The notes below the pieces were generated by a model. It did no database searches. It was given only the letters and a program-made list of their open reading frames with translations, and was not told the DNA's origin. Positions 24,327-32,677 of a stretch of 39,000 bases of DNA are shown here, piece after piece. The position numbers were made by a program, and so were the translations under genes. This DNA comes from Nanobdellota archaeon (GTDB lineage Archaea; Nanobdellota; Nanobdellia; Woesearchaeales; JACPBV01): positions 1 to 39,000 of the forward strand of contig JAHJAV010000107.1 of assembly GCA_018813685.1 (NCBI GenBank). The letters run 5' to 3'. The first letter of the stretch is position 1; each line of letters begins with the position of its first letter.

Positions 24327-24892
24327 TTGACTGCCTCATAAGCCATGTCTATACCATTGATAGTAGCATTTGTTTTTTCTTCACCTAATTTCTTCAAAAA
24401 CTTATCTTTGCAGCTTTTCTTTACTGCATCAAGTGGGATAGCATTTGTAAGTTTTACAAAAGCTCCAAGCATAGGCGTATTCGGAAGGTTCTTTCCAACA
24501 GTATCGATAGATATCTTAGTAGCATCTACAGTATATAATTTACCCTTATAATTTTTCAATTCTTTTCTTATATCATCAGCGCTTTTAGGCGTGTTTACGA
24601 TTAAAATTCCCTTATCACTCATCCCTTCAGTAACATCAATAGATACCATCAAAGTTGGATCAATAACCATAACAACATCAGGGCTTATAACAGGGGCATA
24701 ATTAGATATCGCCTTATCAGATATTCTTGCATAAGCTTTCATAGGAGCACCTGCTCTTTCAGGCCCATACTCTGGAAATGATTGTATATGTTTTCCCTCT
24801 CCAAGTGCAGACTCTGCAATGAACTGAGAAGCAGTTTTAGCCCCTTGACCCCCTCTTCCATGAATCCTTATTTCCAGTAATCCTTTTTCCAT
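24323..24892 (-). CDS. porC: Pyruvate:ferredoxin oxidoreductase gamma subunit
   Basis: Start set at ATG 24892 (MEKGLLEIRIHGRGGQGAKTASQF), two codons inside the track's TTG. GRGGQG and SFPEYGPERAGAPMKAYARIS are family blocks. The 189-residue length is usual. It is first in the porCDAB operon. A minus-strand TATA-like TTTTTATATG lies near 24912-24921, about 25 nt upstream, giving a leaderless message. Confidence 0.93.
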   Translation of the reverse strand: MEKGLLEIRIHGRGGQGAKTASQFIAESALGEGKHIQSFPEYGPERAGAPMKAYARISDKAISNYAPVISPDVVMVIDPTLMVSIDVTEGMSDKGILIVNTPKSADDIRKELKNYKGKLYTVDATKISIDTVGKNLPNTPMLGAFVKLTNAIPLDAVKKSCKDKFLKKLGEEKTNATINGIDMAYEAVK

Positions 24893-24953
24893 AGCCAAAG
24901 GGGAAAATCACTCATATAAAAATGTTTGGTTTAAAATCTTTAAAATCCTTATC

Positions 24954-25117
24954 GGCTCTGTAGAAAATGTAGATTAGCAGCATAAAGTCAAAACCAATCG
25001 GTTTTTGAATAGGGATGACAAAGGGGATGCTCCATACGGGAAAGGTCATCTATCCAATAAAAGAAGCTAGGTTTTGAAGCTGCTAATCCGAGCGTTAGCG
25101 AGATTTTCTACAGAGCC
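24954..25117. mobile_element. 164-bp non-autonomous element (MITE) with 15-bp TIRs and 9-bp target duplication
   Basis: Perfect terminal inverted repeats GGCTCTGTAGAAAAT (24954-24968) and ATTTTCTACAGAGCC (25103-25117) bound 164 bp with no ORF. The 9-bp direct repeat ATCCTTATC flanks it on both sides (24945-24953 and 25118-25126), the mark of transposase-mediated insertion. TIRs beginning GGCTCTGT recall those of some IS6-like elements, but that link is unproven and the 9-bp duplication differs from the usual 8. Internally it contains a further long hairpin described separately. It landed between the porC and UbiB-family promoters. Confidence 0.9.
24972..25088. repeat. Structured repeat, copy 1 (inside the MITE)
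   Basis: Outer stem GATTAGCAGC/GCTGCTAATC (10 bp), then an asymmetric loop ATAAAG opposite a single A, then stem TCAAAACC/GGTTTTGA (8 bp). Inside lies a hairpin GATGAC/GTCATC around the core AGGGGATGCTCCATACGGGAA (25022-25042). Copy 2 at 38755-38879 has the same geometry and core with different stem sequences. This could be an RNA-coding cargo or a DNA hairpin end. Confidence 0.75.
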
Positions 25118-25132
25118 ATCCTTATCAAAACG

Positions 25133-25140
25133 TTTATAAA
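25133..25140 (+). promoter_or_regulatory. TATA box of the UbiB-family gene
   Basis: TTTATAAA lies 23-30 nt upstream of the ATG at 25163, and only 7 nt beyond the mobile element's target duplication. The insertion left the core promoter intact. Confidence 0.55.
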
Positions 25141-25162
25141 CATATAAAAATAAGAAAGACCC

Positions 25163-26812
25163 ATGAAACTAAACCCAAGGAAAGATTTTAGGGATCTTGC
25201 AAGATTCAATAAGATAATGCTGATCTCAACCCAGCAGGGGTTTGGTTTTCTATTTGATAAAATAAAAGTGCCATTCAGAAAGAAAACCAAAATAGAAGAA
25301 AAAAATAATCCAAAAAGGCTTAGAAAAACCTTAGAAAAACTCGGCCCAACTTTTGTAAAGTTAGGTCAGATATTAAGCTTAAGGCCTGATTTGATTCCAA
25401 AAGAATATGTTAGGGAATTAAGTGATCTTCAGGATAAAGTACCTCCTTTTCCATACGATGAAGTTGAAAAAATAATCCAGGCAGAGCTTCACCACCCTAT
25501 AATTGATTTATTTCAAAGTTTTAACAAAAAGCCAATAGCTTCTGCTTCTATCTCTCAGGTTCATAAGGCCAAACTAAAAGATGGCACCATAGTAGCAGTT
25601 AAAGTGCAAAGGCCAGCTGCAGAAGAGATAATGAAGATAGACATTGAAATAATGTTCTATCTGGCCAAGATTCTGGAAAGCCATTCTAAAGTAATGCAGA
25701 GATACAACCCTGTAAAAATTATAAAAGAATTTGAAGAATGGACAAAAAAAGAGCTTAATTTCAAAGTAGAAGCGCAAAACGCAAAAAGATTCTACAGGAA
25801 TTTCAAAAATTCTGCTACAGTTAAAATACCTAAAATCTTCGATGAATACTCTACACAGAAAGTATTGGCTATGGAGTTTATAGACGGCATTCCATTGCAC
25901 AGCCTGGACAAAGTTAAAGGCAAGAAGGGCTACAATATGAAAGAAATAATGAAAAATGGCTTTGATTCTATCCTAAACCAGATATTTATTCATGGTTTTT
26001 TTCATGCAGACCCTCATCCCGGAAACATATTGGTTCTTAAGGGAAACAAGATAGCTTGGATTGATTTCGGCATTGTAGGTACTTTCAATAAATACCTAAA
26101 GCAAAAGTCAATAGACTTATTGTATGGATTAGTTGAAGAAGACATAGATTCCATTACTGAAACATTCCTGGACATGGGGTTGATAAATGAAAAAAAGACA
26201 GATATAGACTTATTTAAAGAAGAAGTAAGGGACGCTGTTGAGCCATTGCAAAACAGCAAATTAAAAGACATCAAGATAAGCTATGTATTAGAATCTGTTT
26301 TGGATATAGCTTTAAAGCACCATGTTAAGATGCCGACAGACTTTGTCTTATCAGCAAAAACACTGCTTGAACTGGAAGGGATGGGCCTTGAATTTATCCC
26401 CTCATTTAAACTTGTAGATGCTACTAGGCCATTTTTAGAAAAATTGATAAAGAGAGAATTTAAAATTACCTATATGGCAAAGGATCTTATGAAAAATATG
26501 GCTAAATACAGTAGATTATTCAGGGAATTTCCAGATCAATTAAGCTCAGCTTTAAGAAAAATTCAAAAAGGAACAATAAAAGTAGATATCGAAGATACAG
26601 ATGTAAAACGATTAGCAACAGACATCGATAAATCAAGTAATAGGATGACTTATGGCATGCTTATAGCTGCTTTCCTCATAACCGGCGCATTGTTAGTCAA
26701 TGTAGGCAGCCCAATATTGTCAGGCTTTCCTTTATCCTCACTAATTTGTTTTGCATTGGCAGTAATCTTCGCATTAGTATTATTCGTATCGATAGAAAAA
26801 GAACAAAAATAG
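25163..26812 (+). CDS. ABC1/UbiB/AarF-family atypical kinase
   Basis: This membrane-anchored protein-kinase-like ATPase is linked to lipid or quinone metabolism. KLGQ at 66-69 (GPTFVKLGQILSLRPDLIP) is the family's KxGQ motif. ASASISQVHKAKLKDGTIVAVKVQRP is the A-rich loop and ATP-binding Lys. ADPHPGNILV and WIDFGIVG are the catalytic and metal-binding loops. Two C-terminal membrane helices (MLIAAFLITGALLVNVG and LICFALAVIFALVLFV) anchor it. The 549-residue length is normal. The next gene is a phasin-like protein 15 nt on. The biological target is unknown in archaea. Confidence 0.9.
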   Translation: MKLNPRKDFRDLARFNKIMLISTQQGFGFLFDKIKVPFRKKTKIEEKNNPKRLRKTLEKLGPTFVKLGQILSLRPDLIPKEYVRELSDLQDKVPPFPYDEVEKIIQAELHHPIIDLFQSFNKKPIASASISQVHKAKLKDGTIVAVKVQRPAAEEIMKIDIEIMFYLAKILESHSKVMQRYNPVKIIKEFEEWTKKELNFKVEAQNAKRFYRNFKNSATVKIPKIFDEYSTQKVLAMEFIDGIPLHSLDKVKGKKGYNMKEIMKNGFDSILNQIFIHGFFHADPHPGNILVLKGNKIAWIDFGIVGTFNKYLKQKSIDLLYGLVEEDIDSITETFLDMGLINEKKTDIDLFKEEVRDAVEPLQNSKLKDIKISYVLESVLDIALKHHVKMPTDFVLSAKTLLELEGMGLEFIPSFKLVDATRPFLEKLIKREFKITYMAKDLMKNMAKYSRLFREFPDQLSSALRKIQKGTIKVDIEDTDVKRLATDIDKSSNRMTYGMLIAAFLITGALLVNVGSPILSGFPLSSLICFALAVIFALVLFVSIEKEQK

Positions 26813-26827
26813 GCGAGGTGAATTTAA

Positions 26828-27190
26828 ATGGCAGATATTATAAAAAAAGGCTTGCTTACAGCAATAGGCACAGCAAGCATAGCTGCTGAAAAAGCAGATA
26901 AGATCTTGAAAGAAGTAGTGAAAAAAGGGATTATAAGCACAAAGGATGCAAAAATCCTGGTAGGAAAATTAGCTAAAGAAGCAGAAGCAAGTAGCAAAAG
27001 ATTGCAGAAGATCATTTCAGAAGAGATAACAAAACAAGCTAACAAAACAAAGCCAATGGTTAATAAGGGAAAAAAAACAGCCAAAAAAGCATTTTCTAAA
27101 GCGACAAAAAAAATAAGCTCAGCACAAAAAACAGCAGAAAAAAGAGGGAAAGGGATTGTAAAAAAAGCCGCAAAAAAGCTGAGAAAGTGA
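26828..27190 (+). CDS. Phasin-like protein with histone-H1-like Lys/Ala tail
   Basis: The N-terminal half (KKGLLTAIGTASIAAEKADKILKEVVKKGIISTKDAKILVGKL) resembles PhaF/phasin-type coiled-coil proteins. The C-terminal half (from about 75) is a repeat of Lys/Ala stretches (AKKAFSKATKKISSAQKTAEKR) like bacterial PhaF or histone H1. Phasin-like genes next to UbiB-family genes are also found in bacteria. GAGGTGA stands about 7 nt before the ATG, a strong ribosome binding site. It could bind membranes or DNA; granule binding is unproven. Confidence 0.7.
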   Translation: MADIIKKGLLTAIGTASIAAEKADKILKEVVKKGIISTKDAKILVGKLAKEAEASSKRLQKIISEEITKQANKTKPMVNKGKKTAKKAFSKATKKISSAQKTAEKRGKGIVKKAAKKLRK

Positions 27191-27191
27191 T

Positions 27192-27695
27192 ATGCCTTTA
27201 GCAGTAACTCATGTCTTATTGACAATCATTTTGTTAGATTTGTTTAGGGATTACATAATAAAAAAGAAAAGACTAATCCCTCTCCATTTTATATTTATTG
27301 GAGGCATAGCAGGGCTGATTCCAGATATAGACATACCTATTTTTTGGCTGTTGAATTTATTCAAGCTTAATATAACATGGTTCCACGGCACATTCACCCA
27401 TCTTTTCCTGATACCCATTGCAATATTAGCCGCTTCATTAATAACTTATAGATATAATAAAAAGGCAGGCATATTACTGGGAATAATATCCTTCGGTTAT
27501 GGCTTCCACATATTTTTAGACTTCCTGTTCTACGGATGCAACATCTCCCCTTTCTGGCCAATCATCACCCATAACTTTAACGGGTTATCGCACTATCTTA
27601 ATATTCCTGGCTTAGAGCAGGGCCTTGATGCATTCATTCTGTTGGCATGGCTCTGGCACGAAGAAGTAAGGCATAAGATAAGTGATTTTATCTAA
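27192..27695 (+). CDS. Membrane-bound metal-dependent hydrolase-like protein (YdjM/DUF457 type)
   Basis: The 167-residue protein has about four membrane helices. Metal-binding positions typical of the family are seen: early TH (AVTH), GLIPDIDIP, GTFTHLFLIP and FHIFLDFLFYG. It starts one base after the phasin-like gene's stop, so it belongs to the same transcript. Its 3' end overlaps the convergent UMP kinase gene by 8 nt. The substrate is unknown; some relatives are lipid- or stress-linked. Confidence 0.8.
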   Translation: MPLAVTHVLLTIILLDLFRDYIIKKKRLIPLHFIFIGGIAGLIPDIDIPIFWLLNLFKLNITWFHGTFTHLFLIPIAILAASLITYRYNKKAGILLGIISFGYGFHIFLDFLFYGCNISPFWPIITHNFNGLSHYLNIPGLEQGLDAFILLAWLWHEEVRHKISDFI

Positions 27696-28350
27696 CCAGC
27701 GTTCCCTTAAACTTCTTCCCTTTTAGAAATCTCTCTAAATTACCAATATCTTTCCCCACAATTGCGGCCTTCAACCCCAATTTTTCAGCCTCTTTAGAAG
27801 CAATCGGGTCAAAAGGCATATTCAATCCAGGCTTCCACTTACTTCCAACAAGTTTCCTCAACATCTTCCATTCAATCTCCTTGATCGGCTTAGCGCCGCC
27901 TAATTTAGGGTCCTTATCATATACATAATCGACATTGGTCATATTCACAACAATAGAAGCGCCAATATTCTTAGCTAAGATCACAGCATCATAATCAGTG
28001 CTAAATCCAGGCTTCCATCCAGCAGCTATAAGCACCCTTTCATCAGAGATTATCTTCTCAGTTGGGTCTATTATTATTTCTTTCTTGACCTTAAACAGTT
28101 TCTTCAAAGTCAATGCATTGATTCTTGTTGCATAAATCCCTAACCAGTCTAAGTCCTTATGCGTTGTTCCTTTGATTTTCCTTGCTTCATTCTGCAGTTT
28201 TCTGGCCAGCTTTCCTCCGCCGCATATAATTATGAATCTATCCTTCTTAGAATATTTATCTATCAGTTTCTTAAACTTTTTCAGAAACTTAGTATCTACC
28301 TCATCTGGAATTATTACAGAACCGCCTAGTGATATAACAATCTTTTTCAT
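27688..28350 (-). CDS. pyrH: UMP kinase (archaeal PyrH)
   Basis: UMP kinase phosphorylates UMP to UDP. Start set at ATG 28350 (MKKIVISLGGSVI), which follows the upstream stop; the track's GTG lies inside the previous gene. Glycine-rich SLGGSVIIPDEVD, FIIICGGGKLARKLQNEARK, LDWLGIYATRINALTL and AAGWKPGFSTDYDAVILAKNIGAS are archaeal PyrH blocks. The length of about 220 residues agrees. It is co-transcribed with the two SMR-type transporter genes. Confidence 0.93.
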   Translation of the reverse strand: MKKIVISLGGSVIIPDEVDTKFLKKFKKLIDKYSKKDRFIIICGGGKLARKLQNEARKIKGTTHKDLDWLGIYATRINALTLKKLFKVKKEIIIDPTEKIISDERVLIAAGWKPGFSTDYDAVILAKNIGASIVVNMTNVDYVYDKDPKLGGAKPIKEIEWKMLRKLVGSKWKPGLNMPFDPIASKEAEKLGLKAAIVGKDIGNLERFLKGKKFKGTLVR

Positions 28351-28351
28351 G

Positions 28352-28702
28352 TCAAGCACCCAATCCTATAAATACAACTCCAACTATAACCAATCCAATT
28401 CCCATCCACCTATACCTATTCATCTGTTCACCTAAAAACTTTATAGACCATAAGCTGACCCATACATAAGTAGTTGCAACTAAAGGATAAAGCACAGATA
28501 ACTCTCCCCCTTTCAATGCAGGGATAAACAATATAGTTCCTAGTCCATAAAAAACAAATCCCAGAATCAAATTATAATTCTTAATCAATTCTTTAATCTT
28601 AAGAGACATTTTTCCAGAAGCTTTCTTCAGCATTATTGGTCCAAATGAGCCTATAAAACAAGCTAAAATCACTAAACCAATTGCCCATAATTCTGTTTCC
28701 AT
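28352..28702 (-). CDS. SMR/EamA-type small transporter subunit 2
   Basis: The 116-residue protein has four membrane helices. The motif GGELSVLYPLVATTYVWVSLWSIKFLGE is shared with its neighbour and with ArnE/ArnF-like and EmrE-like transporters. No charged residue equivalent to EmrE Glu14 is seen in helix 1 (LWAIGLVILACFIGSFG). It starts at the base after its paralogue stops. The pair probably forms a heterodimer; substrate unknown. Confidence 0.82.
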   Translation of the reverse strand: METELWAIGLVILACFIGSFGPIMLKKASGKMSLKIKELIKNYNLILGFVFYGLGTILFIPALKGGELSVLYPLVATTYVWVSLWSIKFLGEQMNRYRWMGIGLVIVGVVFIGLGA

Positions 28703-29089
28703 TTATATCACGTCTGTATACTTCATGCTTTCTTTCTCTTTTGACCCGATATTGATAAAAATTATCCCAATTATAATGATTAATATCCCTGCCCACCTAA
28801 ATAAATTCAAACTCTCCTTAAAGACATACATAGATAATAAACTAACCCAGATATAGCTTGTAGCAATTATCGGATAAAGAACACTAACCTCTCCCCCTTT
28901 AAATGCAGTTATCATGATTATTGCTCCTAAAACATAAAGCGCCATCCCAGATATCAACGGAACATTTGTAATCAAACTGATCAGATTAAACTCAAGTTTA
29001 TCAGCCCCCATCTTATACAGGATCTGCGCAAAAGAAGTAAAAACAGTGCATAACACCATCAATCCTATTGCCCATGTTTTTGTAGTCAT
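28703..29089 (-). CDS. SMR/EamA-type small transporter subunit 1
   Basis: The 128-residue protein has four membrane helices with GGEVSVLYPIIATSYIWVSLLSMYVFKE, nearly the same motif as the downstream paralogue. Helix 1 (WAIGLMVLCTVFTSFAQILYKMG) resembles the ArnE family. A short charged tail (KEKESMKYTDVI) follows helix 4. Its tandem arrangement with subunit 2 fits a heterodimeric exporter or flippase. Confidence 0.82.
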   Translation of the reverse strand: MTTKTWAIGLMVLCTVFTSFAQILYKMGADKLEFNLISLITNVPLISGMALYVLGAIIMITAFKGGEVSVLYPIIATSYIWVSLLSMYVFKESLNLFRWAGILIIIIGIIFINIGSKEKESMKYTDVI

Positions 29090-29188
29090 TAAAAAGAAAG
29101 TGAATTCTACTTATTTATAAACTTTATTGCTGAGCAAAACAATTAAGATTTAGAAATATATTTCTAAAAAGTTGTTAATCTAAGTTTA

Positions 29189-30913
29189 TCAGTCCCTCAA
29201 CAAAATCTCAATCACTTTAGCATAAGCCGGCCTTGCTATAAACACACCTATAGACACACCGATTATTGTAGTGATGGCAAAACCTTTAAGCAATCCAGCG
29301 CCAGCAAACATTAACGGAATCATAGCAAATGTTGTTGTTAAATAAGCGCCCATTATGATGAAGAAAGCCCCTTTTATCCTGTCTTTCCAGTTGAATATCC
29401 TCCTTGCTTCTCCGCTTAATGTCTCATCCGTAATCAATATCTGGTGATCAACACCAGTTCCTACTGCTATTATTATCCCTGCAACAGCAGCTAAATCTAG
29501 ATTCCACCCTATCAAAGCAGCAACACCCAATAATATGATTACCTCAGATATAGATGTCATCACAATAGGGATTGAAATCTGAAGTTTCCTGTATCTTATA
29601 AAAATGATAATTGAAACAGTTAATATGGCAAGGAACCCAACAAAAAGCGTATTCTTTACAAATTCATCTCCTAGAACAGGAGATAATGTATCTGTCTTTA
29701 CAATATTGAGCTTAAATGGCAGTGATCCTGTAATCAATATGGTCTGCAATTTTTTCATATTCTGCAGCGCATTTACAGCAGCTTCCTGCTGGGATATTCC
29801 TATGCCTGATCCTGAAATCTGTATATTCGTTTCTGCTTTTCCTTTTAATTCAGCGCCTATCCTTAATTCATCAACCTGCTTATCATCTAAGAAAAGAATC
29901 AGCTTCTCACTTAAGTACTGGCTTTTATCTTCTGTAATTATAGGCAAATCTTTTGTAGCATCAGCCTGCCTTTGTGCAGCCTCTGGTAAAAGGCTTATTG
30001 AGAATCTAAATCTGCATAGCCATTCTTGTCCGCTTTGTGAGCACCCATAGTTGGGATCAATCCCTGAGCAGTCAGCAGACCTGCATACATAAGTGATCTC
30101 ATTTCCGCCTTTAAATGTTGTTTCATTTCCGATTCTTGCTTCAAACTTCCCCTGCTTGGCTAAAAGGTTCTTTACTTCTTCTTCAGTAGCCCCTGCTATC
30201 TCAACTAATATATACTGGTTGCCTGATAGATCACCAGCAGATCTGATTATTAGATCAGATAATCCATATACATTAAGCCTTTCCTTCATCACTTCTATAA
30301 GATTCTCAATATCACCTTCACTTAATTTCTCCTCAGGCTGCAACATTACTCTTGTTCCTCCCTGGAGGTCAAGCCCCTTTCTCAAATTTGTTGTAGGGGC
30401 ATCATATACTCTTAATCCTATATCCTGAAAACCTAAACTTATTGCTTCTGTTTTAGGGACTGTAATCTGTTTAGTTTCTGTTTTATTTACCTTAATCATG
30501 CTTCCATTAACTTCTTCTTCAGCTTCAACAGTCTCTTCTATTGTTTTAATTTCAGTTTCATTCAATTCAATTATCTTAAAGTTCTCTTTAGGCATAAGCC
30601 TATAACTTCCCTTACTAGTCTTTATCTGGATGCTGGTATTGGGCTTTATAGTCCCTAATGCGCTATAATACTCCTCGGTATTGCTTATTACTTTATTATT
30701 TATAGAAGTAATGATCTCCCTGCTCATAGGTGCAGCTGTTGGCCTTGGGCTTTGTATCCCTGCTAAGTTAGCAGAAGAATTCACAATCACATTCCTTATA
30801 GCTGCGCCCTTATTATATGGATTTGGATGGATAGCAACTAAAGCTAAAACTATGCAGATCATCAAGATTATTATTCTTGGATTGGTTAAGATCTTCTTTG
30901 TTTTTCTATTCAT
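29189..30913 (-). CDS. secD: Protein-export membrane protein SecD (archaeal)
   Basis: SecD, with SecF, uses ion gradients to aid translocation through SecYEG. It opens with one helix (IIILMICIVLALVAI). A large external domain follows, containing the P1-type block RKGLDLQGGTRVMLQPEEKL, plus a PDZ-like patch (ITSINNKVISNTEEYYSALGTIKPNTSI) near the N-terminus. Five C-terminal helices begin around NTLFVGFLAILTVSIIIFI and include VGTGVDHQILITDE. At 574 residues it is full length. It overlaps secF by 8 nt. Confidence 0.93.
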   Translation of the reverse strand: MNRKTKKILTNPRIIILMICIVLALVAIHPNPYNKGAAIRNVIVNSSANLAGIQSPRPTAAPMSREIITSINNKVISNTEEYYSALGTIKPNTSIQIKTSKGSYRLMPKENFKIIELNETEIKTIEETVEAEEEVNGSMIKVNKTETKQITVPKTEAISLGFQDIGLRVYDAPTTNLRKGLDLQGGTRVMLQPEEKLSEGDIENLIEVMKERLNVYGLSDLIIRSAGDLSGNQYILVEIAGATEEEVKNLLAKQGKFEARIGNETTFKGGNEITYVCRSADCSGIDPNYGCSQSGQEWLCRFRFSISLLPEAAQRQADATKDLPIITEDKSQYLSEKLILFLDDKQVDELRIGAELKGKAETNIQISGSGIGISQQEAAVNALQNMKKLQTILITGSLPFKLNIVKTDTLSPVLGDEFVKNTLFVGFLAILTVSIIIFIRYRKLQISIPIVMTSISEVIILLGVAALIGWNLDLAAVAGIIIAVGTGVDHQILITDETLSGEARRIFNWKDRIKGAFFIIMGAYLTTTFAMIPLMFAGAGLLKGFAITTIIGVSIGVFIARPAYAKVIEILLRD

Positions 30914-32000
30914 TTCTTATCTTGCTCGCTTTTCTCTCTATATAGTATCTTAATATCCCTGTATTCTGTATCCATGTAAATATAATATCTACAAAAAGCC
31001 CTATGATGATTATTGTCATTATCTGTTTTATAACTGCAGATCGTACAAAGATTATTCCGACAAAAACAGCGCCAATTGTAGTCATAGTCATCATCATTCC
31101 AGTTTTTACAGAGCTCATAGTTCTTTCAAATACAGTCCCTTCTTTTCTCTTCAATAACCTTGTAGTAAGCAGCATGTCAGTATCAACAGAATATCCAACT
31201 AACATAAGGAAAGCAGCTATTCCGCCTGTGCTGACCTTCATTCCCATCAGGTCAACTATTGCTAATGTAACAATTATATCTGAAAACGCGCAAAGTATCA
31301 CAGCTATACTTGGCACAAAAGTCCTAAAATATATCATTACAACAATACTCATTAATATAAACGCAGCTATAAGCGCAATAAATGTTTCTTTAAAGAAACT
31401 GGAGCCCAAAGAAGAACCCATTATTTCAACACTATAATCATCTTCGTTAAGGGTATAATCTAGATTTGATTTGACAGTGCTTAAAAAAGTGTCTAGCACA
31501 TTTTTGTCTGTTCCCTCAATATCTGCTAAAATAATAACCCCTATCTGTTTGCCGCTTTCTGTTACAGGCTCAACCGAGATATCATTCCTGCCAAATTGCG
31601 TCCTTAATGCGCTCTCAAGAGCAGTAATATCTGTATTTGCCCCCTTGGTTATTGTTATAGTAACTCCCCCTTTCAAAGAAACATCCTTATAGATAAAAGA
31701 GCCGGTTGTTGCTGTCTGTACACCTATCACTATCATTGCTATTAACAATATTGCAAAAGGAATTACCATCAGTTTCTTATATTCCTTATCATAGAAATCT
31801 AATATCCGTTTAGAGATGGGCTTTTTCGGTTCCTTTTCTTCCTTTATCTTCTCCTCAACCTTCGGCTTTATAACCTCCTCTTCCTTGATTGGCTCTTCCT
31901 TTTCTTCATATACCTCTAATTTGGCAGTATTCCCTTTATCGTCTACTAAATCTATCTCTGGTTTTTTGTTTATTTCTGTATCTTCTTCCAAAATAGCCAC
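30906..32000 (-). CDS. secF: Protein-export membrane protein SecF with charged N-terminal extension
   Basis: The 364-residue protein has six membrane helices. SLKGGVTITI is the SecF equivalent of the SecD GG motif, and VGYSVDTDMLLTTRLLKRKEGT is the conserved helix-4 block. The first 65 or so residues are strongly charged (EEDTEINKKPEIDLVDD, EEPIKEEEVIKPKVEEKIKEEK) and form an unusual cytosolic extension. The start is GTG (32000). A GGTGG stands only just before it, so a TTG 9 nt downstream (LEEDTE) is an alternative start with better spacing. Confidence 0.92.
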   Translation of the reverse strand: MAILEEDTEINKKPEIDLVDDKGNTAKLEVYEEKEEPIKEEEVIKPKVEEKIKEEKEPKKPISKRILDFYDKEYKKLMVIPFAILLIAMIVIGVQTATTGSFIYKDVSLKGGVTITITKGANTDITALESALRTQFGRNDISVEPVTESGKQIGVIILADIEGTDKNVLDTFLSTVKSNLDYTLNEDDYSVEIMGSSLGSSFFKETFIALIAAFILMSIVVMIYFRTFVPSIAVILCAFSDIIVTLAIVDLMGMKVSTGGIAAFLMLVGYSVDTDMLLTTRLLKRKEGTVFERTMSSVKTGMMMTMTTIGAVFVGIIFVRSAVIKQIMTIIIIGLFVDIIFTWIQNTGILRYYIERKASKIRNE

Positions 32001-32035
32001 CTTTCTGTTTGAGAAATATAGACCATTAATAAACC

Positions 32036-32677
32036 TTACTGTTTAATATACCTCTTATCATCTAAAGGCAGCTCCCCAAACTTGCAGTCCTTGCAAGTCC
32101 AATCTAAGTAAACAAACTCACCTATTTTATACCTCTTTAAAGCACTTTTGAGCCTTATGCTAAGGAAAACATGGCTGGGTATAAACACAAGCTCATAATC
32201 TACACCAATAGCGCCTAAAAGTGAGGCAAGCAATATTGTGCCGCCATCACAATCGCTTGATTTCATGTAAAGTGCTTCTTTAGGGCTTTCAACATACTCA
32301 AAACCTAATGGGTCTGCAACATACTCTATATTGTCTCTTACAAAATAATATATAGCTTTACTTTGACAAACCTGATTCCCATCACACGCTATTGTAGCAA
32401 TCTTATTAGCTATCTGTTTTATAGTAGGATCATAAGGCTTAATGTATGAATAAAAATCCTTATTCTGCTTAATCTCAATTGTTTCATTATCTAGCTTAAA
32501 ATCAGAAGGCATAACATCATCAATTGAAGGGATCAAAAAAGGCTCAGGATCCAGCTTTATAGATTCAGTAGGAAAATACCAAAGCACTATTAACAAAAGC
32601 AAAAAGATGCCTATTATATACTTTATGGGTCCTTTGTGCCATGGCTCTTTTTCAATAATATCATCATCTTCATCCAT
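32036..32677 (-). CDS. Membrane-anchored transglutaminase-like cysteine protease
   Basis: One membrane helix (IKYIIGIFLLLLIVLWYF) near the N-terminus precedes an extracellular transglutaminase core. The catalytic triad is visible: Cys in SSDCDGGTILLASLL, His in FIPSHVFLSIRL and Asp in YLDWTC. It may process surface proteins or peptides. The gene overlaps the PIN toxin gene by 8 nt, yet its likely function is separate from the toxin-antitoxin pair. Its substrate is not known. Confidence 0.85.
   Translation of the reverse strand: MDEDDDIIEKEPWHKGPIKYIIGIFLLLLIVLWYFPTESIKLDPEPFLIPSIDDVMPSDFKLDNETIEIKQNKDFYSYIKPYDPTIKQIANKIATIACDGNQVCQSKAIYYFVRDNIEYVADPLGFEYVESPKEALYMKSSDCDGGTILLASLLGAIGVDYELVFIPSHVFLSIRLKSALKRYKIGEFVYLDWTCKDCKFGELPLDDKRYIKQ

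Noticed and set aside
24954-25117. Firm assignment of the MITE to the IS6 family
   Set aside because: Only the first eight bases of the TIR resemble that family, and the target duplication is 9 bp rather than 8. No transposase is present to decide.
26824-27225. 133-residue minus-strand ORF opposite the phasin-like gene
   Set aside because: Its Phe/Ala/Leu-rich sequence is simply the reverse complement of the Lys/Ala repeats. The plus strand has the strong ribosome binding site.
31003-31437. Plus-strand ORF of 144 residues over secF
   Set aside because: Antisense of the membrane helices of secF. No promoter or ribosome binding site is seen.
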